DNA of 64,000 bases, from assembly GCA_951213105.1 (NCBI GenBank), contig OX578142.1:8480149-8544148 (forward strand), written 5' to 3'. Shown piece after piece: positions 44,758 to 57,579 of this stretch. Positions within the stretch are counted from its first letter, which is position 1; each line of letters starts with the position of its first letter. This DNA comes from Amaurobius ferox (taxonomy: Eukaryota; Arthropoda; Arachnida; Araneae; Amaurobiidae). The notes below the pieces were generated by a model, which was not told the origin of the DNA, searched no databases, and worked only from the letters and a program-made list of their open reading frames with translations. Both the position numbers and the translations under genes were made by a program.

Positions 44758-45897
44758 TAGAGTTGCACCAAATACCGAATATTCGGTTAAAATTTTCTAA
44801 AGGCAATATTTCTATTTTATGCCAATTTAAAATAGAAAATGTTTCTATTTTGTGCCTTTCTTAAATACATTTATATTTAACACATCCTAAATTTATTTGT
44901 ATTTACATTAAGTATAATTTTTAATTTAAAATAAATGAAAAATAAAATAAATCATTCCAAAAGTAAATTAATATAGTAAATGGCTACTTAATTTGGTTTA
45001 TGTTTATCTGCATAAATGGATAATTGATAGTTAATTTCTGATATGTGATAATCATGGCTTCATTTTCTGTTATAGAGAATCTTGCATTTACCTTGCATAC
45101 AAATACAAACCCAAGTTGCTTAAAATATCATTACAAATTGGAATTACAATTTTAAGTTGTTGTCACACCTGGTCTTGCAAACTACAACAGAGTATATACT
45201 GATAGATAACTAAACAGTTACAAACAGGTGTACCCACCCTGTGACAAAATACTCAACAAAGTAATCTTCTCTTCAGAAATCATAAAAGAAATTAGAAGAG
45301 TTGGATACAATGGGGCCACACACAGAGAAATTCTTTGGTTATCTTATTTGGCACATTTTAATAGATACAAAGGAACACCTATGGCACCCACAGTATCTTC
45401 TCTATCGAAATTAAAATACTGCAAAATTGAATATTCATCTAAGTGTTATTTGTTATATATTAATCACCTTCATCTTTTTTTAATATTGGTAATTGATTTT
45501 TTTTTAGCTGCATATTTTATAAAAAATTAACCGTTATATTTTTGAGCACGTAATATTATGAGTTTTATTTTCTGGTTACTGTTTCATATTTAAATGAGTT
45601 AGTAAGGTTAAGGTATGATAAGATTTAAGAAAAATTGAAAAAACAACAAAATTTAATACCAGAGTGTTTTCTTTTACATTGAAATTATTTTAAATGCGAT
45701 AATATCGGTAAGTAATAATTTGAATTAATTTTGTACTATGATACTATAACTTTTATTCATTGTATAAAAAATGTGCTTTACCAATTGTAGAATATTTTAA
45801 ATTTTTATTACTATTCGGTTCGGCCGAACCGAATATTCGGTTTGACTGCCGACTAGGCAGTATACCGAATATCAACCAAATATTCGGTGCAACCCTA
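44758..45897. mobile_element. hAT-like element with ATATTCGGT ends
   Basis: The ends TAGAGTTGCACC and, at right in reverse complement, TAGGGTTGCACC are followed by ccgaatattcggt motifs on both sides. Imperfect 8 bp flanks tagatttg (44750-44757) and atgatttg (45898-45905) fit an aged hAT duplication. 1140 bp with no convincing transposase. Confidence 0.65.
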
Positions 45898-46651
45898 ATG
45901 ATTTGTATCTTTAATAACCTTTTCCTCCTAGAACCATAAATTACATAAAATTTTACTGGTAGATTTTAACTTATAAGCAGTAATGAAATTATTTTATTCT
46001 TAGTGTTATGTAGAATGTTATAGATCTACTTAATGATTGTGAAATTAAACAACTTTCACACATAAATAACATGGGACGGGAAATACACTTGATTAAAACT
46101 GGTATAAATAATTAAATACTGTGTACCATAGCCAGAAACAAAATCAAAAAGGGGTTAGAGTAAAATTCTGACTTTTTTTTGTGGGGGGGGGGGGGAGCAA
46201 TATGCTTTTGTGTCAAATATAAATATATACAGTAGTTTCTTTTAATGAATCAAAGTTTATGTACAATACATATAAATTACTGTAACAAATAATTATAGCT
46301 ATATATTTGCAAGTTAAAGATAACTGAAAATATATATAGCCACTGCACATCAATATTCATTCACAAAAATTACAATTGATGCTAATATAAGCAAGAACTA
46401 GCAGCAAAACATTTAATAAATTTTATTAGACATTTGAATAGTTATTGCGTAATACTAACTGTATAGCTAACTAATCATTACAGTTGACTTTAAATCAATA
46501 ATTTTTATAATAGTGAGAACTCTGCACTAATATCAAAAACCCTACATAATATTAACTTGATTAGAATAATATCTGAAGGTGTAACCCATCAATAAAAGTG
46601 TAACCACATCATTTACTGTATTCCTATTTGAAGAATTTTAAAGCACTAGGA
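45898..46651. other. no gene seen
   Basis: AT-rich sequence with a polyG run near 46182-46195. Confidence 0.4.
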
Positions 46652-46915
46652 CAGGATAGTCAAGTAGTTAAGGCATGGGGATTGCACTCGGGAGGACCTG
46701 AGTTCGATTCCCGACGCTCTCCAAACTATCCCCGTGTCTGCGCGAATTATGGACATGTTAAATCTATAGATCCAGAAGTTGATGACAGAGGAAGAAGTGT
46801 GCGGTCCCTGTGGACATCTCCCAATATTTTCTGGCCAAAATTGAGTGGTAATATCTGGGTCGAAAAAACAACTACAACCATTAAAACGATAGCAATCCAA
46901 ATGGCTAAAACTTAA
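46652..46915 (+). mobile_element. tRNA-derived SINE
   Basis: The head has an A-box-like tagtcaagtagttaaggc and a clear B-box gagttcgattccc (46700-46712). An unrelated body follows and ends in an A-rich stretch (cgaaaaaacaactacaacc, aatggctaaaac). The head resembles a tRNA with a G-rich anticodon loop. Such elements are transcribed by RNA polymerase III and copied by LINE enzymes. The open frames across it are incidental. Confidence 0.65.
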
Positions 46916-47380
46916 TACTGAGAAGACTAAATAAATAGTCTTGAACCCCTATAAAAAGGATTCAGAACCAGTGAAGTAAATAATCCTTGGACGTGAATTG
47001 CTCTTAAGAAAATTAATATATTTGTTTATTCATAATTTTGGAGAAAGATGGATGTGTGAACATATTAAGTTCCCCAGGGCCGGCCTTACAAATTGTGGGC
47101 TGCTCTATATTTTCCTCTTTGTGAATTTTTCATGTCTTCGCCTGCTAGAGTGGTCTCCGTACTCCATGTATAGGTGGCTTCATAGATATATATTGTTTCA
47201 TAATCTACATTTATGGGTGGTCTGGAGTTCACTTTCAAAGGTATTAAATTGAAAGGATTTAGAGAGTATGCTAACATGAAGTATTTATCATATGCCCCTC
47301 CCCCCCTTGCAAAATAACTGCTGGTCAGAGCTAGAGGGGTTGTAAAGCCGATCTAGCTATCAGTTGTACATGTCACATGT

Positions 47381-47463
47381 TGTTGAGACCCAGGTCGTCC
47401 GACCTACCAAAAAGGTGTAAGGTAATCGTTTGGACGGTGGGGGAGGCATCCACAGGGACTGTA
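47381..47463 (+). mobile_element. micro-insertion copy C: 83 bp hairpin element
   Basis: The insert lies between exact 15 bp copies of gtacatgtcacatgt (47366-47380 and 47464-47478). It begins tgttgagacccaggtcgtcc and includes ggtaatcgtttggacggtgg. CGTCC at 47396-47400 pairs with GGACG at 47432-47436. About 20 extra bases follow the part shared with copies A and B. Confidence 0.75.
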
Positions 47464-47969
47464 GTACATGTCACATGTGAAAAATTTGAGTGATGCTTAG
47501 TCCCCGGCAATTTTCGGTTGCGTGCCAGAGCTCTAAGTTTTGCTTACAGCGCCCCGGCACATACTAGTGTTCTTCAGGATTTAAATTTGAAAATTGATTT
47601 CACCACTATAATAAGAACCCGCTGCTCTGCAGTCCATAAGCATACTATAAAAATTCTTCTAGATCTCAATCCACTCTTGCTTACACTGTATGTCATGCAC
47701 AACCCAGCCTTCCACAGTATTAAACTTTAAAAGGATGTGAAATGAAAAGTAGGATCCACAGAGCCAATACAGCGGGTTGTCTTATCTCCCACATAAATAT
47801 TTTATAGTTGACAAATTTAGAAATAATTATGTCCTCATCGGACATTCTTCAAATAGAGTTTAGTTCTTTTGCCTCGTTTTAGTCGACAAACATACTATTG
47901 TGGTCCAGGATATCATCTGCTTGCTCCCTTTTGAGGACTAGATTCTGCTGAACCTCGTGATGTAAAAGA

Positions 47970-48494
47970 ATGCAGAGAAGTAACAGATACAGTAGGCTAT
48001 TGCTCAAAGGTGCCTTAAATATCTACAAAATTCCGTTCATGGCTCTAATGATATCTTTTGACGACTACATTAATTTTTTTCATAGAAAACATGAGATGGA
48101 TAGTCTACAAAATAGAGTGATATTGTATGACCAATTTGAGGGATTGCTTGCAGAATTTATTCCCGGGGTTGCCGTCCAAATCAGTCCTGGCTAATGTTTC
48201 GCGAATGGATATTCGCTGTTCAAAGCATTTCGAGCGCATATATGAAAATAAAAGTTCCAAGATAACTTTACATCGCCAATACGTATTTGAGTTGCATTAT
48301 ATAGTAGGTTTTGCCAATACAATTGACATCAAATACTACGACTCATTATTTACTCACTGTCATTATAGAGTATGCTCCCAGCTGACCAATAACAATATGC
48401 CAACGGGACCCAAATCCATCAAGGGTCATTGTAAACTCGGATACTTCTACAAGAAAATAGGAAACCAGTGGAGTTTCTCCAATGGCTGCATATA
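47970..48494 (+). pseudogene. decayed coding sequence of unknown origin
   Basis: Two overlapping frames look like one protein broken by a frameshift near 48185: 47970-48194 (IYKIPFMALMISFDDYINFF, LYDQFEGLLAEFIPG) and 48127-48494 (VSRMDIRCSKHFERIYENKS, FELHYIVGFANTIDIKYYDS, CSQLTNNNMPTGPKSIKGHC). The stretch is less AT-rich than its flanks. Coding-like text broken by stops may extend over about 47500-49200. I recognise no domain. A transposon gene, an endogenous viral sequence or a dead host gene are all possible. Confidence 0.4.
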
Positions 48495-50499
48495 AGATTG
48501 CACATGAGACCAGGTCATACAATTTTCAAAGTGCTTTCACCACTGGACTTTTGCTTTAGTTTTTGCCTTCAACCATTCAAAATTCTAGTTAGATTCAAAA
48601 CATAGGAACTTTCCATGTTCTGAGTCCTGGCACTATGAATTTCCCTCCTCCCATAAGCTCCGAAACACTTACGTTTTGAAGTGATAAACGTTTTTCAAAA
48701 TTATCCTCTATGAAACAGGTCATTTTCTCACAGCAGTCCACATTGAACGCCAAAGCCATTTAGGTAAATGCTGGTGGTCCATCTATCATGCTCAATATAT
48801 CTTTTTTCACGATTGAAAGATCTCTTCAGGTCCTTGAAAACGCAAGATGTCTTTGCAACTTATCAAATGTTTCCGTTTTACTCTACAATGTCAGTGATAA
48901 AAATTTCATAAACCAACAGATATTTTGATGTTTATGAAGTAATTCCGAATAAAACCGTGGCCCTCGATAAAAAAAAAAAGGTGTCTGTCCATAACCTAGA
49001 ACTGACACAGTGACGGCTTCTCCCAAGCTGCCAAAAATTCAAATGTGTATCAAGATACAAAACAATCTATTATGATCCTAACAAGATTAACTTGAAAAGG
49101 CAGCTCTTTCCAACAAAGCTACACTCTTTCTAGTTAGCCGTTCGATCCCAAGGATAAAATTCAATGTCAAAAGAGCAATATACGTCAATTCAGATGGAAA
49201 GATGCTTTGCATCTGAATATAACCGATTTAGCGCATTTTCTAATAAATAAAAAAATGCTACCTTTAGGTATATAGAAGTTCTGCAGCGTTGACATAAATG
49301 AACCATTGGCAACCATTCACTTATTTTGCGTTTTATAATTTTTAGATATTCAGTTTTAAAGTGATTGTAATTATTTTACAGTAATTTATTTCAAACTGTT
49401 CAAAACCAGCCTCCCATTAAAAACTACTTAAAATAATTACTTTTTTCATTATTCCATGTTTATAGTTTGCAGTCCTTTAGTTTGTATAGTTACTCCATTT
49501 GCAAACTGGTGATGCTGTAAAGCAGGCTTATAATCAATTTCTTATGGTGGTCGCGCAGAAGATAAATTAGTTTTACATCTGCTTCTTATGTTTATTCCAA
49601 TATAGCCATGGCTAAGTGGTTAGATACTGAACACAGAACGACCTGCACAGCACTTCGGTTCTTTAGAAATTTCCCCAGGAGAATATTCTCCTTTTGATCA
49701 TGGCCATATCTGAGTGGCATAACGAACCCTTTCACAAAATTTAATTTCAGTCTCTTTTCCCACTTTATTACTGATAATTACTGTTTCTAGTTTCTTTAGC
49801 AGCCCCTGGGTGTGTATGCCACCGTCGTAGTACCTTCTAATGAATTCCTCCTCATTTTGTCATAGTATGCAAATCTTACTAATATGCATATTGAGGAAAA
49901 GACAGGCTTAGTCAGAATCTTGGGAAAGAGGGATTTACAGTAAAATTTGCTTTCTAATATGGAATGGACCCTATGGAGAACTAGTACAATTGGTCATCGA
50001 ATAGGAGGTTATAATGTCCTTGCCACTGGAAATATATCTGCATAGTGTCTGTTGTACATGGAAAAATTCCCGTGGGCTCAAGCCATACGCAGAACTACAA
50101 TTTTTTGTTTGGGGGTACTAAAGCCTTTCTTCATTAGATTGTTAACATTTCGTTTCCAATGTATAATATCAATACACTTTTCAAAAACTGCTGGGGGTCC
50201 TTAGCTTCCTGAAACGTAATGCATCTAATTATTTTCCATAACTTTTACTGTATGATTTTACTCAATGGAATTTACGGTTATCCTTCGATCTTGGAATCGA
50301 AAATTTTTATAAAAATATCCTTAAAATGACATCGCAAATCTGCAGACGCTCACCCCAACAGTAAACACATTCTTGTAAACTGTACAATCTTAGTAGATTT
50401 CGAAGGATTAAATTGCTACAATTATTTATATTATGTTTTACTTCCTAATCTTTTCAGATGTGAAAATTATTACGTACTACTTTATCCCATTTTACAATG
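48495..50499. other. no intact gene; possible continuation of decayed sequence
   Basis: To about 49250 the base composition stays like that of the broken gene to the left, with many stops. From 49600 a tRNA-like atggctaagtggttagatact may be a SINE head. Nothing else is recognised. Confidence 0.3.
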
Positions 50500-51302
50500 C
50501 TAATACTCTTGAGTCCCTGTTAGAAAGAACCAATGTTGGCCAGAAAGTGTATGTAATGTTGCAGTGCATCCGTCATTTGCTGAGAGGCGTGTGGTGGTGG
50601 ATCCAATCGTCGATCGAAGTGTTTCCAAATATGCTCGATCAGGGGAATTCGGTGGTTGGGGAAGTATGGAAATCTTGGTCGCATTCTTCGAACCACTCGT
50701 AAACAATTTTGACGGTATGACAGATCGAAGATTCCATCGACCATAGGGAAGACCGTCAACATAAACGGATGTACTTGATCGGCAATATGGAGGGATACCC
50801 AAGTCTGTCGAGACTGCCTTCTAAAGGAATCAAAGGACCCATAGTAGACAAAGAAATCATCTCCCAGACCATAACGTTGCTACTACCAGCTTATTTACGT
50901 CCAACAATGGTTGCTGCGTGCTTGTTCTCTCCGGTTTTTAAACCAAAGTTCATCCGCTCGTCAGAGAAGGAAACCCTTTGTTAGTAGGTGCAAGTCCAAT
51001 TTCGGTACTCCTGTGCAAATTTCAGCCGTTGTTGACGATGAACCTTCGCAAGCATGAGCGCAATCACCAACCGTCTGCCCCGGAGCCCCATTCGCAACAG
51101 AGTTTTTCTGTACAGTTGTTTTGGACACGTATCTGGAAACTTCCTGGTTCGTTTGTATGGTGAATTGCTCCACAGTAGCCTGTCGATCGATCGATGGCTC
51201 GTGGTGCTCCACAGTTACCACGTCGAATTTTTGAAATTGTTCCATTCTAACGTGCACGTCCGCTCCGCGGGCGTGCGCGCAAACTGGGATAAAGGCATTC
51301 AC
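50500..51302 (-). pseudogene. Tc1-type transposase, broken
   Basis: On the minus strand, 51180-51240 gives RQATVEQFTIQTNQEVSRYVSKTTVQ, a Tc3-like helix-turn-helix. A degraded middle follows (around 50940 SDERMNFGL, the first catalytic Asp). The end is HRIPLIEHIWKHFDRRLDPPP with the catalytic Glu of the DD-E triad. Several frameshifts break it. The family cuts and pastes DNA at TA sites. Terminal inverted repeats were not located. Confidence 0.75.
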
Positions 51303-51599
51303 GTTATACGTTAGCTACACTAACCCGTAGACAGTTCACAAACCCATGAAAATCATGGTTGTTATTCTGGTAAGTTGTTGACACCCCACCTTATACACCC
51401 ACGAAGTTTGACCTTGACACGTGCAGTTATTTATTGGCCAAGTGCCCTTGACATCAGAGGTAGGAGGTGGTCATAATGATGCGACTCGATTCTTTGTATA
51501 ACTCTTTGTTTTTGGGGTATGGGTCACAATTGAAGTACATTCCTGGTTACATTTATGATGGCAAATTTGATTGCCATCAATAAATCTGTGTTTTTACAA

Positions 51600-52330
51600 A
51601 ATTTTTGAAGTATTATTTCTCAGTGTTTACTATAGATATAGCTTAAATTATAACCAATATGGATTCAGCACTGAATTTAGAAGGATGTAGGGATTCACTA
51701 AGAATTTCCACTTTCGGTTGAAAATGTTTCATTTTCCTTGAAACATAAATTTTCCAAGATTGGCTTTAAATAAAGCTTAGATGATAACTGATATAGGTTC
51801 AGCATCAAATTCTGAAGTACGTAGGGTTAATCACTAAGCATTTTAACTTCTGGTTCCTTTTCCACTTCAAATTTTTTTTCTTAAAATATCTATTTTTCAG
51901 AATTGGCTATAGAGCTTAGATGATGACTGATATGGATTCAGGATACAACTTCTGGAGGAATTGGTGGTGTGTGTGTATGTGGGACACTAAGGATTTCCAT
52001 CGGCAGTTCAAGAATGCTTTTTGAAACATCTATTTCTCAGGATTAACTATAGATATACGTAGCTCAGATGTTGACTAATATGGATTCAGCATAAATTTCT
52101 GGAGGGGTGGAGAACTTACTAAAAATTTCCACTTCCGGTATTTTCTCGATTCCAGTTCAAGAATTTTTATCTTCCTTGAAACATCCATTTCTCAAAATCT
52201 GCTATAGATGGAGCTAGATGATGGCTGATATAGATTCAGCATCAAGTTTTTGAGGGGGTTCAGGGATTTACTAAGGATTTCAACTTCTAGTTCAGATTTT
52301 TTCTTGAAACATATATTTTTATTTTTCAAA
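51600..52330. repeat. 145 bp satellite, block 1
   Basis: Five degenerate units with cores like gatgatRactgatatRgattcagc occur at about 51645, 51780, 51921, 52067 and 52218. Each is followed by a cacttcYggtt and a ttgaaacatctatttctca word. The same family occurs at 59640-59829 and 61633-61970. Confidence 0.8.
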
Positions 52331-52634
52331 ATTAAAATCTTTACACTGAATTATATGTAGCTGAAGGAACTGTTTAATTAAAAAGTGACTTTTGTTTCTA
52401 AGAAGTCTGCCAAAACTAGCAATAAAGAAACGTGATTATTTAAAATTTTCCTATTCAATTCTTATTCTTTTGGTGAAACCATATTAATGAAAATTCATAT
52501 TTATTATAAAATAAGTTTAATTCCAAAATAATTTTATTTAGTGCACATTTTCATGAATTAATTTTACAAGAAATTTTTGTAATAATTTTCAAAGGATGAA
52601 TTTAATTAGTAAGATATAATTCACATTTAGGTAC

Positions 52635-52665
<31 letters not shown>

Positions 52666-52739
52666 TTCCACATTGATAAAAATATGACTAGATGATTAAA
52701 ACTAATGAGGATCCACAGGCATCAAGAAAATATGCATGT
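52331..52739. other. no gene; AT microsatellite
   Basis: An (at)n tract occurs at 52639-52664. Nothing else is seen. Confidence 0.5.
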
Positions 52740-53166
52740 GCTACGATTTTATTAATCTCAAGTGATCTACGAATCGGTTGTACCATACAAATGCCGATTA
52801 TGACGTGCTACACAAACGAATTAATTAATCCAATTTTGTAAAAAGAATTAACTTTTTACATTATTTTAAGAATCTACTGATTTGTGGGTTTTAGCAAATC
52901 TATATGTTTTGTGCATTCCTGAACACAAATTACCTGTTTTTAACTGTTAAGTGTGTCTGTGAGTATATTGACACAATATCACTTGAAAGAAATAGCAATT
53001 TTCATGAAAATTTTAGAATTATTTAAAATGATAAATACAAGAAACCTCTTATTTTGTACATTTGAATCTGGACTTATACACCCATACAGTTTGAGCTCAA
53101 TCATGTTTTACAGCTTATATGGCACAACTGATTTATAGATCACTTGAGATTAATAAAATTATAGCG
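52740..53166. mobile_element. 427 bp MITE with long terminal inverted repeats
   Basis: The first 45-50 bp (attttattaatctcaagtga, then tctacgaatcggttgtacca) recur in reverse complement at 53114-53166 with few changes. No clear target duplication was found, so the family is open. Confidence 0.65.
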
Positions 53167-53973
53167 CATAACAAGTTTCCTTGAGGTTATTGCAGTTACT
53201 GACTATCCAAGTCTGATGAGTTCTAATGAAAGTGAAATCATTTCATCAATTATGGTTGTTATGCTGGAAGCATGATTCTAGACTTTCTTGTTTAATAATG
53301 ACTTGGCACTTGATAATTGTCTATTTAGACACTAAAGTATAAATTTTTTTGCTATTATACCACGTTGCCCTGGGTACACAATAGGGAGTGGATCATATTG
53401 CACCCTTTAACCACTTAATTTAAATCGAAATCAATGGAGGTGGCAACCACAAATCCTTTTTCTCCTTATCACGACCTACAGATTTATCGTGCCTATATTG
53501 CATGTAGACATGGGGATAGTTTTGAGTGGTGGTGAGGTTAACTCAAGTTTTTCTCAAGCAATCTTCTCATTATAACTACTAGGCCATCCTGGCCTTAGTT
53601 TATTTTATAGATGGTGATGGGTTGGTCGACTTTTTTCTCCTGTATCCCTCTCCAAATAACATTTTTAAGCTATAACAGATAGAGTTCAAGATAAATGAAA
53701 TAGAAAATTTTCTCCATTCTTCTGTAATTTCATATTATTTATTTTTTTTATAGGAAGTACATCTGACGTACACAAATTTTCAATAAATTTTTTGAGTTTA
53801 TATAGTATCAAAATTAAAATAGAACAACTCAATTGCACAACAATAAATCATTTTGTCTTTGAAAAAATTGTTTCATTCATATTGTTAATATTTATTAGCA
53901 CAATCTCTACAATTGGATTCGCCAAATTTCACAGAAGTTATCTTTTGTGACAATGGATCTATTAAATCTTTAA
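53167..53973. other. no gene seen
   Basis: AT-rich sequence without recognised features, up to the TTAA site of the next element. Confidence 0.4.
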
Positions 53974-54206
53974 CACTAGAATGACGGAAGTGGTCATTTT
54001 GACTGCATAACTACTTTGAGAAATGATTCCTACAAAACAGCTAATCCCAACCCATTGAAATTTTATGACTTTTCTTAAAGTTATTGAAAACACAGAAGAA
54101 AATAAGAAAAGTCATAAAATTGCAATGGGCTGGGATTAGCCGTTCTGGAGGGATCGCTTCTCAAAGTAGTTATGTGGTCAAAATGACCACTTCCATCGTT
54201 CTAGTG
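53974..54206. mobile_element. piggyBac-like fold-back MITE
   Basis: A near-complete palindrome of 233 bp has ends CACTAGAATGACGGAAGTGG and its complement (with G/A differences), arms of about 105 bp, and TTAA on both sides (53970-53973 and 54207-54210). TTAA targets and C-A-C-T-A-G-A-A ends fit piggyBac/Looper-type MITEs. Confidence 0.75.
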
Positions 54207-54981
54207 TTAAAAATATTTTTTAAATTGCTTAAGATTGTATTATCACTGTTTATTACAGTAGACTTTGGCACTAGGAAATCTGGTTCATTAAAAACGAAAA
54301 ATAATATACAGTTTATTTGTTTACTACTTTTTCCTCAAAACTGGTTCTTATTTGTGATCAGTTGCTGTACAAATGTTCATAAGAATGACTTTATTTTACT
54401 ATGACAGTGCAAATGAAAATAGGGTACCAGTCACTAGTGGACACTGTTAAGGATCTAATAAAATCATTAAAAAAATCAGGAAATATTTAAAATGAATTGC
54501 ACAGTTAGGTACAGATTTGCTAACTATCAGCTTTCATTACAACTCATTACTAAGTTAATTAAAATCAATATTAAAATCTAGATAAATCTTGATTTTTATA
54601 ACTTTTAAGTGGGAATATACAAGTATTAAATTAGAAACAAATTTAAACATTTTATTATTTTTACAAGATGTATGCAAATTTTATATGTATAAAGATAATT
54701 ATAATATAATGAAAGAATATACTTGCAACAAGACATTTTTTCAACTTTAGGCTTTAGATTATATATGTCGACTGCTGCCAAATTTAAAAAGAATCTAACA
54801 CATATATTTAACTAGAGTGGACACACACATTGCATAGACAGATGCACAGAAAGACAATAACTTTGAAAACAGCTGATTTATGTACAATGCATAAGGCTTT
54901 TAAATCTGTCTGAAACTTGAAGTGAAATTTTTGATCCTATTATAATAATTTACCTATATATATACACTGTTGCAGGGAAAC
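54207..54981. other. no gene seen
   Basis: AT-rich sequence without recognised features. Confidence 0.4.
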
Positions 54982-55040
54982 TTGAAGACCCAGGCCACCC
55001 GATTCACCCTAGGGTACGAGCAACAGAATGAGTGGCCGGG
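54982..55040 (+). mobile_element. micro-insertion copy D (probable)
   Basis: The segment begins ttgaagacccaggccacc and ends gagtggccggg. GGCCAC at 54993-54998 pairs exactly with GTGGCC at 55032-55037. The beginning matches copies B and C (TTGARGACCCAGG). The flanks share only gggaaa, so a long target duplication is not seen. Confidence 0.45.
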
Positions 55041-55785
55041 AAAGTAAAATTGTTCATTACTATAGTGTAAAATTGACTGGGTAGAATAATAATTAACATA
55101 AATTAACTACAGATCATTTTAATAAGAGCAAAGATATCAAAAGTTTTCTACCAGTTATCACTTGGCTATCAACCAGATTCCTTGCTCAGTGTTGCACCAA
55201 TAATAGTATGAACTATAGAGGATATTGGTATGGAGGCATAACAGTTGCCGTATGCTATTTTGCAATAGATTGGCTTACAGATGTTACAACTATCACTTCA
55301 GATCATGCACACACATAGATGCTCAAAAGTGTCATCCCATTTGGTCCCATAAATGAGCAATGATGTCAAATCTGGAGACTGGATAGGTAACAGAATCATG
55401 GCAACATGATAAACATGGGGAAATTTCTGGTAAACTCTATATGTATGCAGTTAAGTATTATCTTACTGGGACTGGGATGTTGCTCTTTATAGACCTTCCA
55501 TTAGGTAATACATGAAGATGCAGGATTTTTTTAACATGAGGGGCAAAGCATCAGAGTAGAGAATGTAGAAAGTGCCAATCTAACTAACCTAAATAATAAT
55601 TACCAAGTAAATTTTTATTTTAATTATATATTATTTTAAATAAATATATAAAATGTTTTCTGAATAAATAAACAAATGGAAATATAGACAGATTCTTGTT
55701 ATGAGTGATGCCCATTTCCTTTACCCCTCTTATATAGTTCAGGAAAGCATGCAGGCCTCAGGAGAGACATATTAAAATGTGACAT
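55041..55785. other. no gene seen
   Basis: AT-rich sequence without supported features. Confidence 0.4.
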
Positions 55786-55982
55786 CCCAACTAGCACACT
55801 TACGTTTTTAATTCGTTGAAAAATCGGAACCCAGTTTCGTTTTTATTTCGTTGAATACGTAACGAAATAAAAACGAAAATATGTCTCGGCACTTCCACTA
55901 TTTTGCAACCAATTTTTAAAACGTTATTTTTTCGTTTTACACACATAACTTTTGTATGGATATTTACACGATAACGATATGC

Positions 55983-56335
55983 ATCGCAAAAGAAACGAAA
56001 AAGTAACGGAGCGGACGCAAAAGAAACGAAAAAGTAACGGAGATAACGCAAAAGAAACGAGTATGTAACGAAAGTTAACGCAAATAAAGCGAATATGTAA
56101 CGAAATATGGAAATGCAACGGACGTAAAACAAACGAAAATGTAACGGAACGGACGTAAAATAAACGAAAATGTAACGGAGCGGACGCAAAACAAGCGAAA
56201 ATGTAACGGAACTGACGCAAAACAAACGAAAATATAACGGAACGGACGCAAAACAAACGAAAATCTATCGAGAAAGGTTACGCAAAACAAACGAGTATGT
56301 AACGAAAGATAACGCAAATAAAGCGAATATGTAAC
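55983..56335. repeat. 31 bp minisatellite in repeat copy 2
   Basis: Units such as gacgcaaaacaaacgaaaat followed by gtaacggaacg are repeated about ten times, better preserved than in copy 1. All open frames here come from the repeat. Confidence 0.85.
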
Positions 56336-57579
56336 CAAAATTAAGACACTGAAAGGATATATTTCCTCCAGTTTTTATTTCAGTTTGTCCAGGCTAGCAT
56401 ATGGGGGGGGGGGGGGTATAAACCTCGTTATGCCAGTTTTGGGGATTTTTCGCTGTTACTTGCAAGGATAGATGTTGAGAAATTCGATAGAGTAACTAGA
56501 TGCATTTCTAATATTTTTGAGCATTGCATCAATTTACAAAAATTTTAGAAACACTGCTCTAATTATTTTATCGATGTTTTAAAAAAGCACAAATTTTCTT
56601 TTTTTAGCATTTATGCTTTGCAAAGAACATAGGAGAAAATCCTGAAAACTAAATGATATTTAGTACTATTTTCCATATGCTAGCATGGAAAAACTGAAAC
56701 CAGCAGTTGGAAGGAAAATATCCTCTTAATGTACGAGTAACATGGTAAACTGAGTAACGTAAAAAATAAGCAAATATTTTAAAGCAAGAAACACCATTTA
56801 GAAGAATAACTTTTATGCTCAATATTTCAAGTTCTAGAAGAAAAAATTCCACTAAAAATTGCATTTAAAACGTTATTTACAAAATGCATCTTGTGTTTTT
56901 TCGTTGGAAAACCTTTACATATTCTATTTGTTACTGAATTTTGCACATTGTTTTTCAGTTTCTCTGATTTGCTTCCTGGTGATTTAAGACTTACCTTGTA
57001 GGAATATATTATTCTACATCCTTGTATATATTATTCTACGTTTTAAATTAAAACATTATTCACATGCAATTTAATTAATATACCAGTGTTAACACTATTG
57101 ACTTTTCCATATAAAAAAAAATCAATATATTTCCCCCCCTAATTTAAGGTATTAGGAGTGTATAGGACCTTTCAATCTTATTAAATTACATTTACCTAAC
57201 TAAAATCACTTCAAGTAATAAGGAAAACTTTAGAACTTGAATAATCATCCTCCTTTGCTGTCTACGCCTGTCATAAACACAGATGTAAAGACATGACCCC
57301 CAAAACTACACCCGTATATGAATATTTTCATCTTTCTCTAGTTCTATTTTAAAATCTACTTCTGAACTAGATAGCTAAAACCTCTGACCTCAGTCAATTT
57401 ATATAGATTTAACATTGAAAATGTGCTTCAATGTTAAATCTATATTTAGCCATGTGGTCAGACATTCATTGTATAATCCCAACAGCAAAGGACTAAATAA
57501 AATAAATACCAGTTTCATTTTAACTTTGTAAATAAGATAATTTTAAGTTGTATTTCAAGTTTTAAGTTGTATTTCAGCA

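Noticed and set aside
46646..46900. Frames of 84-95 codons on both strands
   Set aside because: They cover a tRNA-derived SINE; the reading has no protein similarity I recognise.
55800..56338. Frames of 87-141 codons with repeating FxxRLFCVRSVTFSF-like text
   Set aside because: Same minisatellite in copy 2; no gene-like features.
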